From positions 3,100,001 to 3,164,000 of the forward strand of contig NZ_CP017661.1 of assembly GCF_016805985.1 (NCBI RefSeq): 64,000 bases of DNA, in the 5' to 3' direction. Shown here in pieces: positions 27,565 to 36,112 of the stretch. This DNA is from Microbacterium sp. JZ31. Its GTDB lineage: Bacteria > Actinomycetota > Actinomycetes > Actinomycetales > Microbacteriaceae. The position numbers and the translations under genes are program-made. How positions within the stretch are numbered: position 1 is the stretch's first letter; every line of letters begins with the position of its first letter. A model generated the notes under the pieces. It was not told the origin of the DNA. It searched no databases and saw only the letters and a list, made by a program, of their open reading frames with translations.

Positions 27565-27626
27565 GGAACAACATCCACGCCACCCGCGTTACGGGTGGAG
27601 AACGATCTTCACGACAGGAGACACAC

Positions 27627-27950
27627 ATGACCGCCAAGGCAACCACCTCGGCCACCTTCGAGCAGGACGTGCTGCAGGCCGACGGCCCCGTGCTCGTCGA
27701 CTTCTGGGCCGCGTGGTGCGGCCCGTGTCGCATGGTCTCGCCCGTGCTCGACGAGATCCAGGCCGAGAACCCCGACAAGATCACGATCCTCAAGCTCAAC
27801 GTCGACGAGAACCCCGATCTGGCGATGAAGTACCAGATCACGTCGATCCCGGCGATGAAGGTGTTCAAGGGCGGCGAGGTCGCCACGACGATCATCGGCG
27901 CCAAGCCGAAGTTCGCGCTCGAGCAGGACCTCGCGGAGTTCCTGAAGTAA
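27627..27950 (+). CDS. trxA: Thioredoxin
   Basis: A 107-residue thioredoxin with the active site W30-C-G-P-C34 in FWAAWCGPCRMVSPVL and the cis-proline in TSIPAMKVFKGG. ACAGGAG lies upstream of ATG 27627. It is the protein disulfide reductant supplied by trxB. A strong hairpin 26 nt after the stop ends the operon. Confidence 0.96.
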   Translation: MTAKATTSATFEQDVLQADGPVLVDFWAAWCGPCRMVSPVLDEIQAENPDKITILKLNVDENPDLAMKYQITSIPAMKVFKGGEVATTIIGAKPKFALEQDLAEFLK

Positions 27951-27976
27951 CCGTCGCCTCAGCGCTTTCCGCTCTC

Positions 27977-28010
27977 ACGAAGCCCTCGGCCCTCGGGTCG
28001 GGGGCTTCGT
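27977..28010 (+). terminator. Terminator of trxBA
   Basis: ACGAAGCCC and its complement GGGCTTCGT flank a 16-nt loop that can itself pair partly. Confidence 0.7.
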
Positions 28011-28073
28011 CGCGTCACGGGTCGTGTGGCGCCGCCCCGTGAACGGTGGGCAGTGCGTGCGCCGCTCGTCGCG

Positions 28074-28256
28074 TCAGGCTCCGGGCGTCGCCTCGGGGAA
28101 CGATGGACCGCCGGCCTCCCGGCGCGTCGAAGCGGCGTGTGCACGCAGCGCATGGGTCACAGCAAGTCGCACGATCGCGTACAGAGCGAGGCCGATGACG
28201 ACAAACGCCGCTAGCCACACCAGGAGGACGATCAGCAGATGCAGGCCGGCGAGCAT
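28074..28256 (-). CDS. Small single-helix membrane protein (60 aa)
   Basis: Starts MLAGLHLLIVLLVWLAAFVV: one long helix (about 3-32) then a basic amphipathic tail (RLAVTHALRAHAASTRRE). No known domain. A TAGGGT box ends 6 nt before its ATG, so it is probably expressed from a leaderless mRNA, which supports reality of the gene. It is followed at the other end by the trxBA terminator region. Function unknown. Confidence 0.6.
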   Translation of the reverse strand: MLAGLHLLIVLLVWLAAFVVIGLALYAIVRLAVTHALRAHAASTRREAGGPSFPEATPGA

Positions 28257-28262
28257 GCGCTC

Positions 28263-28268
28263 ACCCTA
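28263..28268 (-). promoter_or_regulatory. -10 box (TAGGGT) for the 60-aa membrane protein
   Basis: TAGGGT, 6 nt, then ATG 28256 on the minus strand. Confidence 0.5.
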
Positions 28269-28277
28269 CCGCGGTCC

Positions 28278-28625
28278 TCAGGGCCCGACGACGCGTACGA
28301 CGGCGTCCCAGCGGCGGTGCGTGTTCTCCTGGCCGATCAGGCGCCAGACCGCCTTGGTGAGCTCGGGATACTCCTGTGCGATGAGGCGCAGCAGGCGCTG
28401 GTTGCGCGCGGCTGTGGGGCGCAGGCCGCCGTCGGCCTCGATGTGCTCCGCGCGCAGCGTGAAGACGACGAGCTCGTCGACCGTCGGCAGGTCCTCCATG
28501 AACTCCCACGGATCCTCACCCGCCCGAAGCCGCTCATGCACGAGCGTCGCGAGCTCATCGGCAGCCTCGGCGCGCAGCACCTCGACGCTCGCGCGTCGGC
28601 CGGGGAGTTCGATCGGATCGCTCAC
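28278..28625 (-). CDS. Hypothetical cytoplasmic protein (115 aa)
   Basis: A soluble, mostly helical acidic protein beginning MSDPIELPGRRASVEVLRAE, with the phrases EDPWEFMEDLPTVDELVVF and RNQRLLRLIAQEYPELTKAVW. Proteins with this pattern occur in Microbacteriaceae, sometimes with unreliable names; I assign no function. The GTG start is 6 nt after a TAGCCT box. It is not obviously linked to its neighbours. Confidence 0.7.
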   Translation of the reverse strand: MSDPIELPGRRASVEVLRAEAADELATLVHERLRAGEDPWEFMEDLPTVDELVVFTLRAEHIEADGGLRPTAARNQRLLRLIAQEYPELTKAVWRLIGQENTHRRWDAVVRVVGP

Positions 28626-28631
28626 CCATCA

Positions 28632-28637
28632 AGGCTA
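28632..28637 (-). promoter_or_regulatory. -10 box (TAGCCT) for the 115-aa protein
   Basis: TAGCCT, 6 nt, then GTG 28625 on the minus strand. Confidence 0.5.
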
Positions 28638-28672
28638 CGCGCGTGCGGCTGAGTGGGATCCGGATGTGGAAA

Positions 28673-28701
28673 AGCCCCGCGCCTCTCAGAGGCGCGGGGC
28701 T
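28673..28701 (-). terminator. Intrinsic terminator after the SDR/DUF7218 operon
   Basis: A 13-bp perfect stem AGCCCCGCGCCTC / GAGGCGCGGGGCT with a 3-nt loop and a T run on the minus strand, 24 nt after the end of the Rho_N-like gene. Confidence 0.85.
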
Positions 28702-28724
28702 CGTCCGCGGGTCGCCGCGTCCGA

Positions 28725-28982
28725 CTAGTGGTTGCGCAGCTTGTCGATCAGCTCATCCTTCTTGAGCTTCGAGTACCCCTCGATGCCGACGTCCTTCGCG
28801 CGCTTCTTCAGCTCGTCGACCGTGCGATCCTCGTAGTTCTCGGCGTTGCCGCCGCGCTCGCCGACCTCGTCGCGTCCGTCGCGCGCCGCGGCGTTGGAGA
28901 TGCGCGCGGCCTTCTCCTTCGAGTTGCCCTCGTCACGGAGCTTCTCGTACAGCTCCTCGTCCTTGATGCTGTTGTTCGGCAT
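28725..28982 (-). CDS. Rho-N-like/DUF7218 small acidic protein
   Basis: An 85-residue charged protein, MPNNSIKDEELYEKLRDEG at the start and RTVDELKKRAKDVGIEGYSKLKKDELIDKLRNH at the end (written here as family marks: DELKKRAKDVGIEGYS and KKDELIDKLR). The C-terminal half is the Rho_N/SAP-like helix-turn unit found in Rho and in stress proteins; the N-terminal half is the DUF7218 type. Its ATG overlaps the SDR stop by 1 nt (TGATG). The pairing with a stress-type SDR suggests co-expression in stress or stationary phase (inference). Confidence 0.8.
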   Translation of the reverse strand: MPNNSIKDEELYEKLRDEGNSKEKAARISNAAARDGRDEVGERGGNAENYEDRTVDELKKRAKDVGIEGYSKLKKDELIDKLRNH

Positions 28983-29866
28983 CAGAACGGCTTCCCGCCC
29001 GTGACCGGCACGACCGCGCCCGAGGTGTAGGACGCCTCGTCGCTCGCGAGATACACGTACGCGCCCGCGAGCTCGCTCGGCTGACCCGCGCGGCCGAGCG
29101 GGGTGTCCTGCCCGAACTCCTTCACCTTGTCCGCGGGGAAGCCCGTGGCAGGGATCAGCGGCGTCCAGATCGGCCCGGGCGCCACCGCGTTCACGCGGAT
29201 GCCCTTCGGACCGAGCTCCTCCGCGAGCGCCTGCGCGAACGCCACGAGAGCCGCCTTCGTCATGGCGTAGTCGAGCAGACCCGAAGACGGCTGCGACGCC
29301 TGGATGGACGACGTGACGATAATGGATGCGCCGGGGGACATGTGTGGCACCGCCTCGCGGGCAAGCAGCATGGTCGAGACCAGGTTGGTGTGGAACGTCT
29401 TCTCGATCTCGGAGGCCTGGAGGGTGTCGACGCCCTCGCGCTGACGCTGATATGCCGCATTCGGAATGAGGATGTCCAGACCGCCGAGCTGCTCACGCGC
29501 CTGCGACACCACGTCGATGCAGGCCTGCTCTTCCGTCAGGTCTGCGGGCAGCAGCACGCACTTGCGGCCGGCCTCGGTCACGAAGCGCTCGGTCTCCTGT
29601 GCGTCCTTCTCCTCTTCCGGAAGGTAGACGATGGCGACGTCCGCGCCCTCGCGCGCATACGCGATCGCGACGGCACGGCCGATCCCGGAGTCGCCGCCGG
29701 TGATGAGCGCCTTGCGACCCTCCAGACGCCCGCGTCCGACCCAGCTGTTCTCGCCATGATCGGGCGTGGGGGCCATGTCGTCTGTCAGTCCGGGCTGGTC
29801 CGGCTGCTCCTGCTCGGGGAAGCTCCCCGAAGGCTCACGCGGGTCCTGTGCTTGAGTGTCGCTCAC
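28982..29866 (-). CDS. SDR-family oxidoreductase (stress-type, long N-terminus)
   Basis: A 294-residue Rossmann enzyme with a roughly 45-residue polar N-terminal extension rich in Gln, Pro and Glu, as in the YhdF/YghA group linked to general stress in Bacillus. The nucleotide loop is ITGGDSGIGRAVA, then IPNAAYQ (NAA motif), catalytic Ser in IVTSSIQ and the YAMTK active site (Y-x-x-x-K). It ends with SGAVVPVTGGKPF. The substrate is unknown. AGGAGG precedes the start. Confidence 0.92.
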   Translation of the reverse strand: MSDTQAQDPREPSGSFPEQEQPDQPGLTDDMAPTPDHGENSWVGRGRLEGRKALITGGDSGIGRAVAIAYAREGADVAIVYLPEEEKDAQETERFVTEAGRKCVLLPADLTEEQACIDVVSQAREQLGGLDILIPNAAYQRQREGVDTLQASEIEKTFHTNLVSTMLLAREAVPHMSPGASIIVTSSIQASQPSSGLLDYAMTKAALVAFAQALAEELGPKGIRVNAVAPGPIWTPLIPATGFPADKVKEFGQDTPLGRAGQPSELAGAYVYLASDEASYTSGAVVPVTGGKPF

Positions 29867-29973
29867 GAAGTCCTCCTAGCGTGGTTGGTCTGTGCCTCCA
29901 CGCTACGAAGGGCCGCCGACGGACCCCACCCCCTTGACGGAGGTGGGCACCTGCCCCTAACGACGGAAGGGCG

Positions 29974-30957
29974 CTAGTTGCCGTAGCCCTCTTCGCCGAG
30001 CTCGGTCAGAATGCGGTTGAGGTCCTGAATCGTCGCGAAGTCGATCTTGATCTGTCCCTTCCGCGAGGTCAGGTCGATCTTCACCTTCGTGTTGAGGCGG
30101 TCGCCGAGGCGGTCCGCGACGTCGTTGAGGAACGCCCGCCGCGCGCCCGGCTGAGGCTTGGGGGAGCGGGGGCCGCTCTCCGCCGCGACCGTCTTGGCGG
30201 CCGCCTCGGCGGCGCGCACCGACAGGTCCTCGTTGACGATCTTGTCCGACAGGCGCTGCATCACGTCGGCGTCGTCGAGCGACAGGATCGCGCGCGCGTG
30301 ACCGGCGCTCAGGACACCGGCGGCGACGCGCTGCTGCACGGGCACGGGCAGGCGAAGCAGGCGGATGGTGTTGCTGATCTGCGGGCGCGACCGGCCGATC
30401 CGCTTCGCAAGCTCATCCTGCGTGATGCCGAAGTCGTCGAGCAGCTGCTGATAGGCGGAGGCTTCTTCCAGCGGGTTCAGCTCGGACCGGTGGAGGTTCT
30501 CGAGCAGCGCATCGCGCAGGAGGTTCTCGTCCGACGTGTCGCGCACGATCGCGGGGATGTCCGTAAGCCCTGCCTCGCGCGAGGCGCGGGTGCGGCGCTC
30601 CCCCATGATGAGCTCGTACGTGCCGTCACCCTTGTCGCGGACGACGACGGGCTGCAGCACGCCGAACTCCCGCACGCTGTGCACGAGCTCTGCGAGGTCC
30701 TCCGGGTCGAAGTGCGTGCGCGGCTGCCGCGGGTTCGGAACGATGCTGTGCGGATCGATGTGCACGAGTCGCGCACCGGGCACCGCGACCAGGTCGTCTT
30801 CGGCGATCTCCGCCTCTGCTGTCGCCCGGTCCGCGGCCTCGGCAGCCTTCTTGGTCGGGGCGCCGGGGAAGAAGACGTCCACGGGGCGTGCCTCACTCGA
30901 GTCCGCCGTGGGGATCAGCGCGCCGATACCCCGTCCCAATCCCGTTCGCTTCGCCAT
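29974..30957 (-). CDS. parB: Chromosome partitioning protein ParB
   Basis: A 327-residue CTP-binding DNA clamp. It opens MAKRTGLGRGIGALIP, the N-terminal ParA-stimulating peptide with basic residues. The CTPase domain holds IVPNPRQPRTHFD and LIMGERRTRASREAG. The parS-reading helix-turn-helix contains GITQDELAKRIGRSRPQISNTIRLL, and a C-terminal dimerisation domain ends the protein. Its ATG overlaps the parA stop (TGATG). Seven parS-like sites lie within the next 3 kb upstream, where it should load and spread. Confidence 0.96.
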   Translation of the reverse strand: MAKRTGLGRGIGALIPTADSSEARPVDVFFPGAPTKKAAEAADRATAEAEIAEDDLVAVPGARLVHIDPHSIVPNPRQPRTHFDPEDLAELVHSVREFGVLQPVVVRDKGDGTYELIMGERRTRASREAGLTDIPAIVRDTSDENLLRDALLENLHRSELNPLEEASAYQQLLDDFGITQDELAKRIGRSRPQISNTIRLLRLPVPVQQRVAAGVLSAGHARAILSLDDADVMQRLSDKIVNEDLSVRAAEAAAKTVAAESGPRSPKPQPGARRAFLNDVADRLGDRLNTKVKIDLTSRKGQIKIDFATIQDLNRILTELGEEGYGN

Positions 30958-31897
30958 CAATCTTCCTCTCCCGTCTCCGCGGCGTCATCGCGACCCCGCC
31001 GCACGATCTCCACCGCGGCCTCGCGGTACGCGATCGCGCCCGCCGAATTGCCGTCGTATGCGATCACCGTCTGGCCGAAGCTCGGCGCCTCGGAAATCCG
31101 CACTGACCGGGGGATCATCGTGCGCAGCACCTCGGTCTCGAAGTGGTTGCGCACCTCGTCCGCGACCTGCTGGGCGAGCTTCGTCCGTCCGTCGTACATC
31201 GTCAGGAGGATGGTCGACAGATGCAGCCGCGGATTCAGGTGCTTCTGGATCATCTTCACGTTGCCGAGCAGCTGGCTCAGGCCCTCGAGCGCGTAGTACT
31301 CGCACTGGATGGGGAGGAAGACCTCCTCCGCCGCCGTGAAGGCGTTGATCGTCAGCAGCCCGAGGGACGGCGGGCAGTCGATCAGGATGAAGTCGAGCGG
31401 TTTCTCCTGCTCGCGAACGAAGTCGTCGATCGCGGTCTTCAGGCGCTGCTCGCGCGCGACCTGCGTGACCAGCTCGATCTCCGCCCCGCGAGGTGGATGT
31501 TGCTGGGAGCGCAGAACAGCGTCTCCGACTCTGGGCTGGTCTGGACGACGTCCGACAGGGGGAAGCCGTCGATCAGGACGTCGTAGATGCTCGGGGTGTC
31601 GGCGCTGTGGGGGATGCCGAGAGCGGTGGACGCGTTGCCCTGCGGATCCAGGTCGATCACGAGCACGCGCCCGCCGAGAGATGCGAGAGCCGCGGCGACA
31701 TTGACCGTGGTGGTGGTCTTGCCGACGCCGCCCTTCTGGTTCGAGATCGTCATGATCCGGGTGCGTCCCGGGAACTGCACCTCGACACCCTCGAGCGCCC
31801 GGCGTCGAGCCGACAGATCGGCCAGCTCGCGAGCGAGAGGGGTGTCGTCGGGGAGTGCGAACGACGCCGCCTTCTCGGACTGTTTCACGTGAAACAC
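30957..31897 (-). CDS. parA: Chromosome partitioning ATPase ParA, reading frame broken once as sequenced
   Basis: The N-terminal part starts with GTG 31897 (FHVKQSEKAAS, encoded by a parS site) and has the deviant Walker A KGGVGKTTTTVN and VIDLDPQGNAS. The frame fails at a C4 run (31484-31487). Adding one C (G on the coding strand) restores IHLAGAEIELVTQVA and continues through LIDCPPSLGLLTINA to RRGRDDAAETGEED, giving about 313 residues, a normal ParA. ParA is an ATP-dependent nucleoid binder that moves ParB-parS complexes. Since the gene is highly conserved beside the origin, a missing base in the sequence is more likely than mutation. A GGGAAG ribosome site precedes the GTG. Confidence 0.93.
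31881..31896. promoter_or_regulatory. parS site 1 (inside the first codons of parA)
   Basis: TGTTTCACGTGAAACA, the perfect consensus palindrome, forming codons 1-6 of parA. Confidence 0.95.
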
Positions 31898-32406
31898 TCT
31901 TCCCTTCGCGAGCGATTGGCCTCCCCTACTCTAACCGCCCGCACCGACACGACCGACCGATGCGGTGCGCGCGGCGCCGCTCGATGTCCCACTTCAGCGT
32001 TGAGTCCCGAAGTGGTGGGCACCCGCCTCGGATGGGCGCGAATGCGGGCGGCGTACTGGGTCTAGCCAGGTGTCGTCGCGGTGCCACACCTCACGCCCGG
32101 GGCGCCTTGCAAGATGTTTCACGTGAAACATACCTTCCCGCGTGGATGGCACCGCTCCGACTACGAACATCTGCGCCGATCAGCACCGTCACACATCCGT
32201 GGGCGCAGCCTTAGGAGCGCGTTGATGGAGGGCACTCTCACCTCATGACGAGTTCGACAGATGGTCTGCTCCGCCCGCGCTACCCCCGCCTCCTGTCAGC
32301 GACGTGACGAGCAGGGTCGGACCACACGAGGATGGCCTATCCGACCGCTGCGGGGGCGACTACGGCTGGTGCGGCTGCGTGCACGCCGCGGCGCATTGCA
32401 GCTGTT
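31898..32406. other. Gene-free stretch of the parS region (left part)
   Basis: About 510 nt between parA and the degraded lipid kinase gene. It holds one perfect parS site (32115-32130) and part of another. I see no open frame with convincing codon usage and no RNA gene. Composition is somewhat less GC-rich than the flanks. Confidence 0.6.
32115..32130. promoter_or_regulatory. parS site 2
   Basis: TGTTTCACGTGAAACA, perfect consensus, in non-coding DNA. Confidence 0.95.
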
Positions 32407-32418
32407 TCACATGAAACA
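32403..32418. promoter_or_regulatory. parS site 3 (one mismatch)
   Basis: TGTTTCACATGAAACA, one central change from consensus. It overlaps the end of the broken lipid kinase gene, whose stop codon lies inside it. Confidence 0.85.
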
Positions 32419-33466
32419 TCTACGCAGCAGGTCAAGGCCGCCGCGAACGACCTCGAACCGTACGGGAGTGGTTCCAATGCGCTCGCCATCGCCATACACG
32501 GCGGGGTGGCCCGGCGATTCGATCGCCATCGCGCACGGTGACCGCGCGCAGCTTCGGCGACCGCAAGTGCGCGCCGAGAGCCATCAGCGGGAACAGCTGC
32601 GCCGCGGAGAGTCGGCCGACGTCGCGTGCGAGGACGAGCTGCAGCAGGCCGTCGTCCATCCGGGCGTGCGGTGCCACCCGAATTCCGCCACCGAATGCCG
32701 GGGCATTCGCGACGGTCACGAGCGCTTCGCGGTCCACCCACGTGAAGTCGCGTCCCGCACCCAGGTCGGCGTCGATCACGTGCAGCCCGGCGAAAGTCTT
32801 CAGGTGCGCGCGTTGTGGGGGAGTGGTCTAGGCTCCGTCCGCGGTCACGCGGTTTCGCCACGAGCGGTACGCGAGGATCTCGCGCAGCGCAGCCGCGACA
32901 TAGCGTGACGAACCACGAGGGAAGCGCACGCCGTGCGCTCGCGCGTTGACCGCCGCGTCGAGCCCTGCGGAGACCGCGCCTGCCACCACCGCACGGGGTC
33001 GCTGCCGGTCACGCAGCCCTCCACCCCGGCACCGGTCACGCGCAGCGAGTCGACATCGCTCGGGGGCCTGCGCGTCGTCGACCGCTCGATCACGTCCGCC
33101 CCCGCGCACACGGCGTCGCGCGGCACGCCCACTGCCGCCGCGAAGTCGTTGCCGGTGCCGACCGGCACGATGCCCAGGAACGGCCGACTCGGCAAGCGCT
33201 TGGATCGCCGGGTGCACCATTCCGTCTCCGCCGACGACCACCAACGCGTCGAGTCCGGAGAGTTCGCGACGCACGTTCGCAAGCGCGACCTCCGCAGTGA
33301 GCGCGGAGAGCCCGACGACCTCCACACCCCGTTCGGCAAGCTGGTGCGCCAGACGCGCGCCCAGGCCCCTGGCCGCGCCTCCGCCGGCCGAGGGGATGAC
33401 CACGAGTCCGTGCCGGCGAGCGACGTCCGCACTGCCACGCTGGTCCGGGGTCGCGCCCGGTTTCAC
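32407..33466 (-). pseudogene. Diacylglycerol/lipid kinase (DAGK catalytic family), multiply disrupted
   Basis: On the minus strand, fragments in two frames make up one DAGK-type protein: LVVIPSAGGGAARG, then VVVGGDGMVHPAIQAL (GGDG nucleotide motif), then IVPVGTGNDFAAAVG in another frame, then AVSAGLDAAVNARAHGVRFPRGSSRY, and later TVANAPAFGGGIRVAPHARMDDGLL. Lesions: two bases short at a GG pair (33177-33178), one short at a G4/C4 run (about 32987), an in-frame TAG (32828-32830), and two short near 32495. Adding 2+1+2 bases gives 355 codons, still with the TAG. The enzyme would phosphorylate diacylglycerol or a related lipid. Start GTG 33466 lies inside parS site 4 and the stop inside site 3. 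True decay or sequence error cannot be separated here. Confidence 0.75.
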
Positions 33467-33474
33467 GTGAAACG
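33459..33474. promoter_or_regulatory. parS site 4 (two outer mismatches)
   Basis: GGTTTCACGTGAAACG; the inner 14 bp GTTTCACGTGAAAC are perfect. It supplies the likely start codon of the lipid kinase gene. Confidence 0.85.
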
Positions 33475-33494
33475 GGGCGGAGGAGCCGTGACGA

Positions 33495-33510
33495 TGTTTC
33501 ACGTGAAACG
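33495..33510. promoter_or_regulatory. parS site 5
   Basis: TGTTTCACGTGAAACG, one outer mismatch, 20 bp after site 4. Confidence 0.92.
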
Positions 33511-33549
33511 CGCAGCCCGCGGGGGCCGCGATCGTCACGTGGACGCCGG

Positions 33550-33565
33550 TGTTCCACGTGAAACG
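33550..33565. promoter_or_regulatory. parS site 6
   Basis: TGTTCCACGTGAAACG; the fifth base C is the common alternative in actinobacterial parS. Confidence 0.9.
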
Positions 33566-33827
33566 ACCGTCGCCCGCCATGCCGGATCGGACGTGCAGCA
33601 GGCCGTGAGCCCGACCAAGACACCCGGCGTATCCCGCGCGCCGATCGGGCGCAGAACCCTCGCCACGGGCGTCCTCATAAGCAGTGGGGAGCGAACGCGA
33701 CCACAGGAGACACCACCGGGCGACAGCCGACAACAGTCAGCCACGGCCGTGAAGTCGCCACGCGCCTCGTGCGGTACAAGCCGAGAGCGACCGACCACAC
33801 ACGTGGCGTCTCAGCCGGCGCCGCGGA

Positions 33828-33843
33828 TGTTTCACGTGAAACG
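33828..33843. promoter_or_regulatory. parS site 7
   Basis: TGTTTCACGTGAAACG, one outer mismatch, 18 bp from the rsmG stop. Confidence 0.92.
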
Positions 33844-33861
33844 CGGCGCAGAGGCTTCCGC

Positions 33862-34496
33862 TCAGGCGCGCACGATCGCTCGAACGACGCGTGTCTCCTC
33901 AGCGAGCAGGCCCTCGCCCAACACCTCGACGCGCACGTCCGACAGCTTGTACTTGCGGATGGCCTTCTGTGCGGCCTCGATCTCGGCCGGAGCACCCATG
34001 CCCTTGAGCAGGATCAGCTCGCCGCCATCACGCGCGAGGGGAGCGACCCACGGGATCAGGGTGCGCAGCGCGCTCACCGCGCGAGCGGTGACGGCATCGA
34101 GCATGCCCTCGTACCGGCCGGCTTCCTCGGCCCGAGCCCGCAGCACCTCGACGTTCGTCAATCCGAGCGCCGTCACCTGCTCCTCGAGCCAGGTCACGCG
34201 CCGCTCCATGGGCTCGATGAGCACGAACCGCACGTCCGGACGCGCGATCGCGAGCACCAGCCCGGGGAGCCCTGCACCCGAACCGACGTCTCCCACGACA
34301 CCACCCGCGGGGAACAGGGGAGCGGCGATCGCGCTGTTCAGGATGTGCCGCGTCCACAGCCGCGGCACCTCGAGCGGCCCGATCAGCCCGCGCTCCTCGC
34401 CCTGTCCGCGAGCGCCGCGGTGAACTGCCGCGCGAGTGCGATGCGGTCCCCGAAGAGATCGGCGGCCGCCGCGGGCTCCGGTTCGAGGCCCTCCAC
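33862..34496 (-). CDS. rsmG: 16S rRNA (guanine(527)-N(7))-methyltransferase RsmG, frame broken once as sequenced
   Basis: The main frame has GPLEVPRLWTRHILNSAIAAPLF, the SAM loop VGDVGSGAGLPGLVLAIARPD and VTARAVSALRTLIPWVAPL. The natural N-terminus lies in the next frame: GTG 34496 (VEGLEPEPAAAADLFGDR and RQFTAALAD), 2 nt after the jag stop. The two join near a C3 run at 34400-34402; one more C gives ALADRGEERGLIGPLE and a normal 211-residue RsmG. The enzyme modifies the 530 loop of 16S rRNA; loss gives low-level streptomycin resistance in several bacteria. The same type of single-base loss occurs in four other genes of the window, so error is likely. Confidence 0.9.
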
Positions 34497-34498
34497 GC

Positions 34499-34990
34499 TC
34501 AGCCCCGGCGGATGACGGTGTGGCGGTCGGCGCCGTCGCCGTAGGACTCCGAGACCAGGCCGCGGTCGGCGACGATGTCGTGCACGAGCTTGCGCTCGTA
34601 GCTCGACATCGCGGGCAGCGACGCCTGCGACGCCCCCTCGTCGAGGCGAGCGACCGCGGCGTCGACGAGCTTCTCGAGCTGACGCTGCCGGGCATCGCGA
34701 GATCCGCCCACGTCGAGGATCAGGCGCGAAAAGCGCCCCGTCTTCGCCTGCACCGCGAGGCGCGTGAGCTCCTGCAGCGCCTGCACCGTGTCGGGATTCG
34801 TCAGCACCGCTAGCGAGTCGTCGTCCGACTCGACCGACACATAGGCGCGCCCCTGCTTGACGTCGAGCGTCAGGTCGCCGTCGATGTCGGTGATGTCGAG
34901 AAGCCCCTCGACGTAATCGGCGGCGATGTCGCCCTCGGTCTCGAGCTCGGCCACGGTGGGGGTGTCGCCGGTGGCGTCAGTGGTGGTCAT
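34499..34990 (-). CDS. jag: Jag/KhpB RNA-binding protein (KH-R3H)
   Basis: A 163-residue protein: an acidic N-terminus, a KH-like domain (about 30-95) and a C-terminal R3H domain (about 100-160) with ARLDEGASQASLPAMSSYERKLVH and the R-x3-H-type motif in RKLVHDIVAD. KhpB-type proteins bind small and structured RNAs and affect cell division. It sits in the usual yidC-jag-rsmG order. Confidence 0.92.
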   Translation of the reverse strand: MTTTDATGDTPTVAELETEGDIAADYVEGLLDITDIDGDLTLDVKQGRAYVSVESDDDSLAVLTNPDTVQALQELTRLAVQAKTGRFSRLILDVGGSRDARQRQLEKLVDAAVARLDEGASQASLPAMSSYERKLVHDIVADRGLVSESYGDGADRHTVIRRG

Positions 34991-35039
34991 ATGCGGGGGT
35001 CCTCGATGTCGTGAGAAGCAAAGGCCAGGTCAGAGGCGC

Positions 35040-36106
35040 TTACTTGACCGGAGCGCCGGCCGTGCCGTCGTCTTTCGACGGACCGGACGGACCATCCGTG
35101 CGCTGCTGCGCCTGCTTCTTCGCGCGCTGCTTGCCCATGGGCTGCTGCCGCTTGGGCTGCTGCGCCTTGCGCTTCTCGGACTCGGCGAGCAGGCGACGCT
35201 GCTCCTCCTCGTAAACGGCCATCGGGACGACCTTGCCCTGAGAGTTCAGTGCCTTGCCGCGGCGGGCGAGACGCTCCTCGCGGGCCTTGGCGGCCTCGGA
35301 GCCGGGCGTCGGCAGCTCGCGGATGATCACGAACTGCTGCGCCATGGTCCACAGGTTGCTGAAGAACCAGTAGAGCACCAGGCCGAGCGGGAAGAAGACG
35401 CCCGAGAAGATGAAGCCGAGCGGGAGGACCCACAGCATGATGCGCTGCATCTGGTAGGCCTGGCCGGTCTTGGCCTCGGGGAGAGGTTCTTCGAGATGAT
35501 CTGCAGCTGCGTGTAGAACTGCGACGCGATCATCAGCACCACGAGCACGGCCAGGATGATGATCGTCGCGGTCGAGCCCGCGGCCCACGCGTCGCCCAGC
35601 GTCTGGTGGAAGGGTGCGATCTCGAACAGCTTGGCGTCGTTGAACTGCTGCGTCAGCTCGGCATTGAGCAGCCCGACACCGCCGCGGTCTTTGGCCGCAT
35701 GCAGCTTGACGTCCGACAGCGTGTAGTACATCGAGAAGAAGATCGGCATCTGCACGAGCAGCGGCCAGCAGCCGCTGAGCGGGCTCGAGCCGTGCTTCTT
35801 GTACAGGTCCATCGTCTCGCGGCTCATGGCCTCACGAGAGAGCTGGTCGCGCTTGCCCTTGTAGCGCTCCTGGATCTTCCGGATCTGCGGAGCGAGCTCC
35901 ATCATCGCGCGCTGGCTCTTGATCTGGCGCACGAAGAGCGGGATCAGCGCCGCACGCACGACGATCACGACGCCCAGCAGCGCGAGCATCCAGGTGATGC
36001 CGCCGGCCGCAGGCAGCCCGATCGAGGTGAACAGCCAGTGCCAGGCGACCAGGATGGCCTCCACGGCCCACTTCAGGGGCCAGAGGATGGTTCCGAAGAA
36101 ATCCAC
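35040..36106 (-). CDS. yidC: Membrane protein insertase YidC, frame broken once as sequenced
   Basis: The first part starts MDFFGTILWPLKWAVEAILVAWHW and carries the conserved core QRAMMELAPQIRKIQERYKGKRDQLSREAM, then GCWPLLVQMPIFFSMYYTLSD. The frame breaks at a G4 run (35478-35481, coding strand CTCTCCCC). One extra C gives KNLSPEAKTGQAYQMQRIMLWVLPLGFIFSG (marks: LSPEAKTGQAYQMQR) and a full protein of about 355 residues with a basic C-terminal tail. YidC inserts and folds inner-membrane proteins and is essential, so a sequence error is the better explanation. It lies between yidD and jag. Confidence 0.95.
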
Positions 36107-36112
36107 GAAGGA

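Larger units (their letters stand above)
33467..33861. other. Gene-free stretch of the parS region (right part)
   Basis: About 395 nt between the lipid kinase start and the rsmG stop, carrying parS sites 5-7 and part of 4. No credible coding frame or RNA gene is seen. Confidence 0.6.

Noticed and set aside
31855..33735. Several plus-strand frames of 100-500 codons through the parS region
   Set aside because: None shows a known domain or consistent codon usage; they are antisense to the lipid kinase or cover non-coding DNA.
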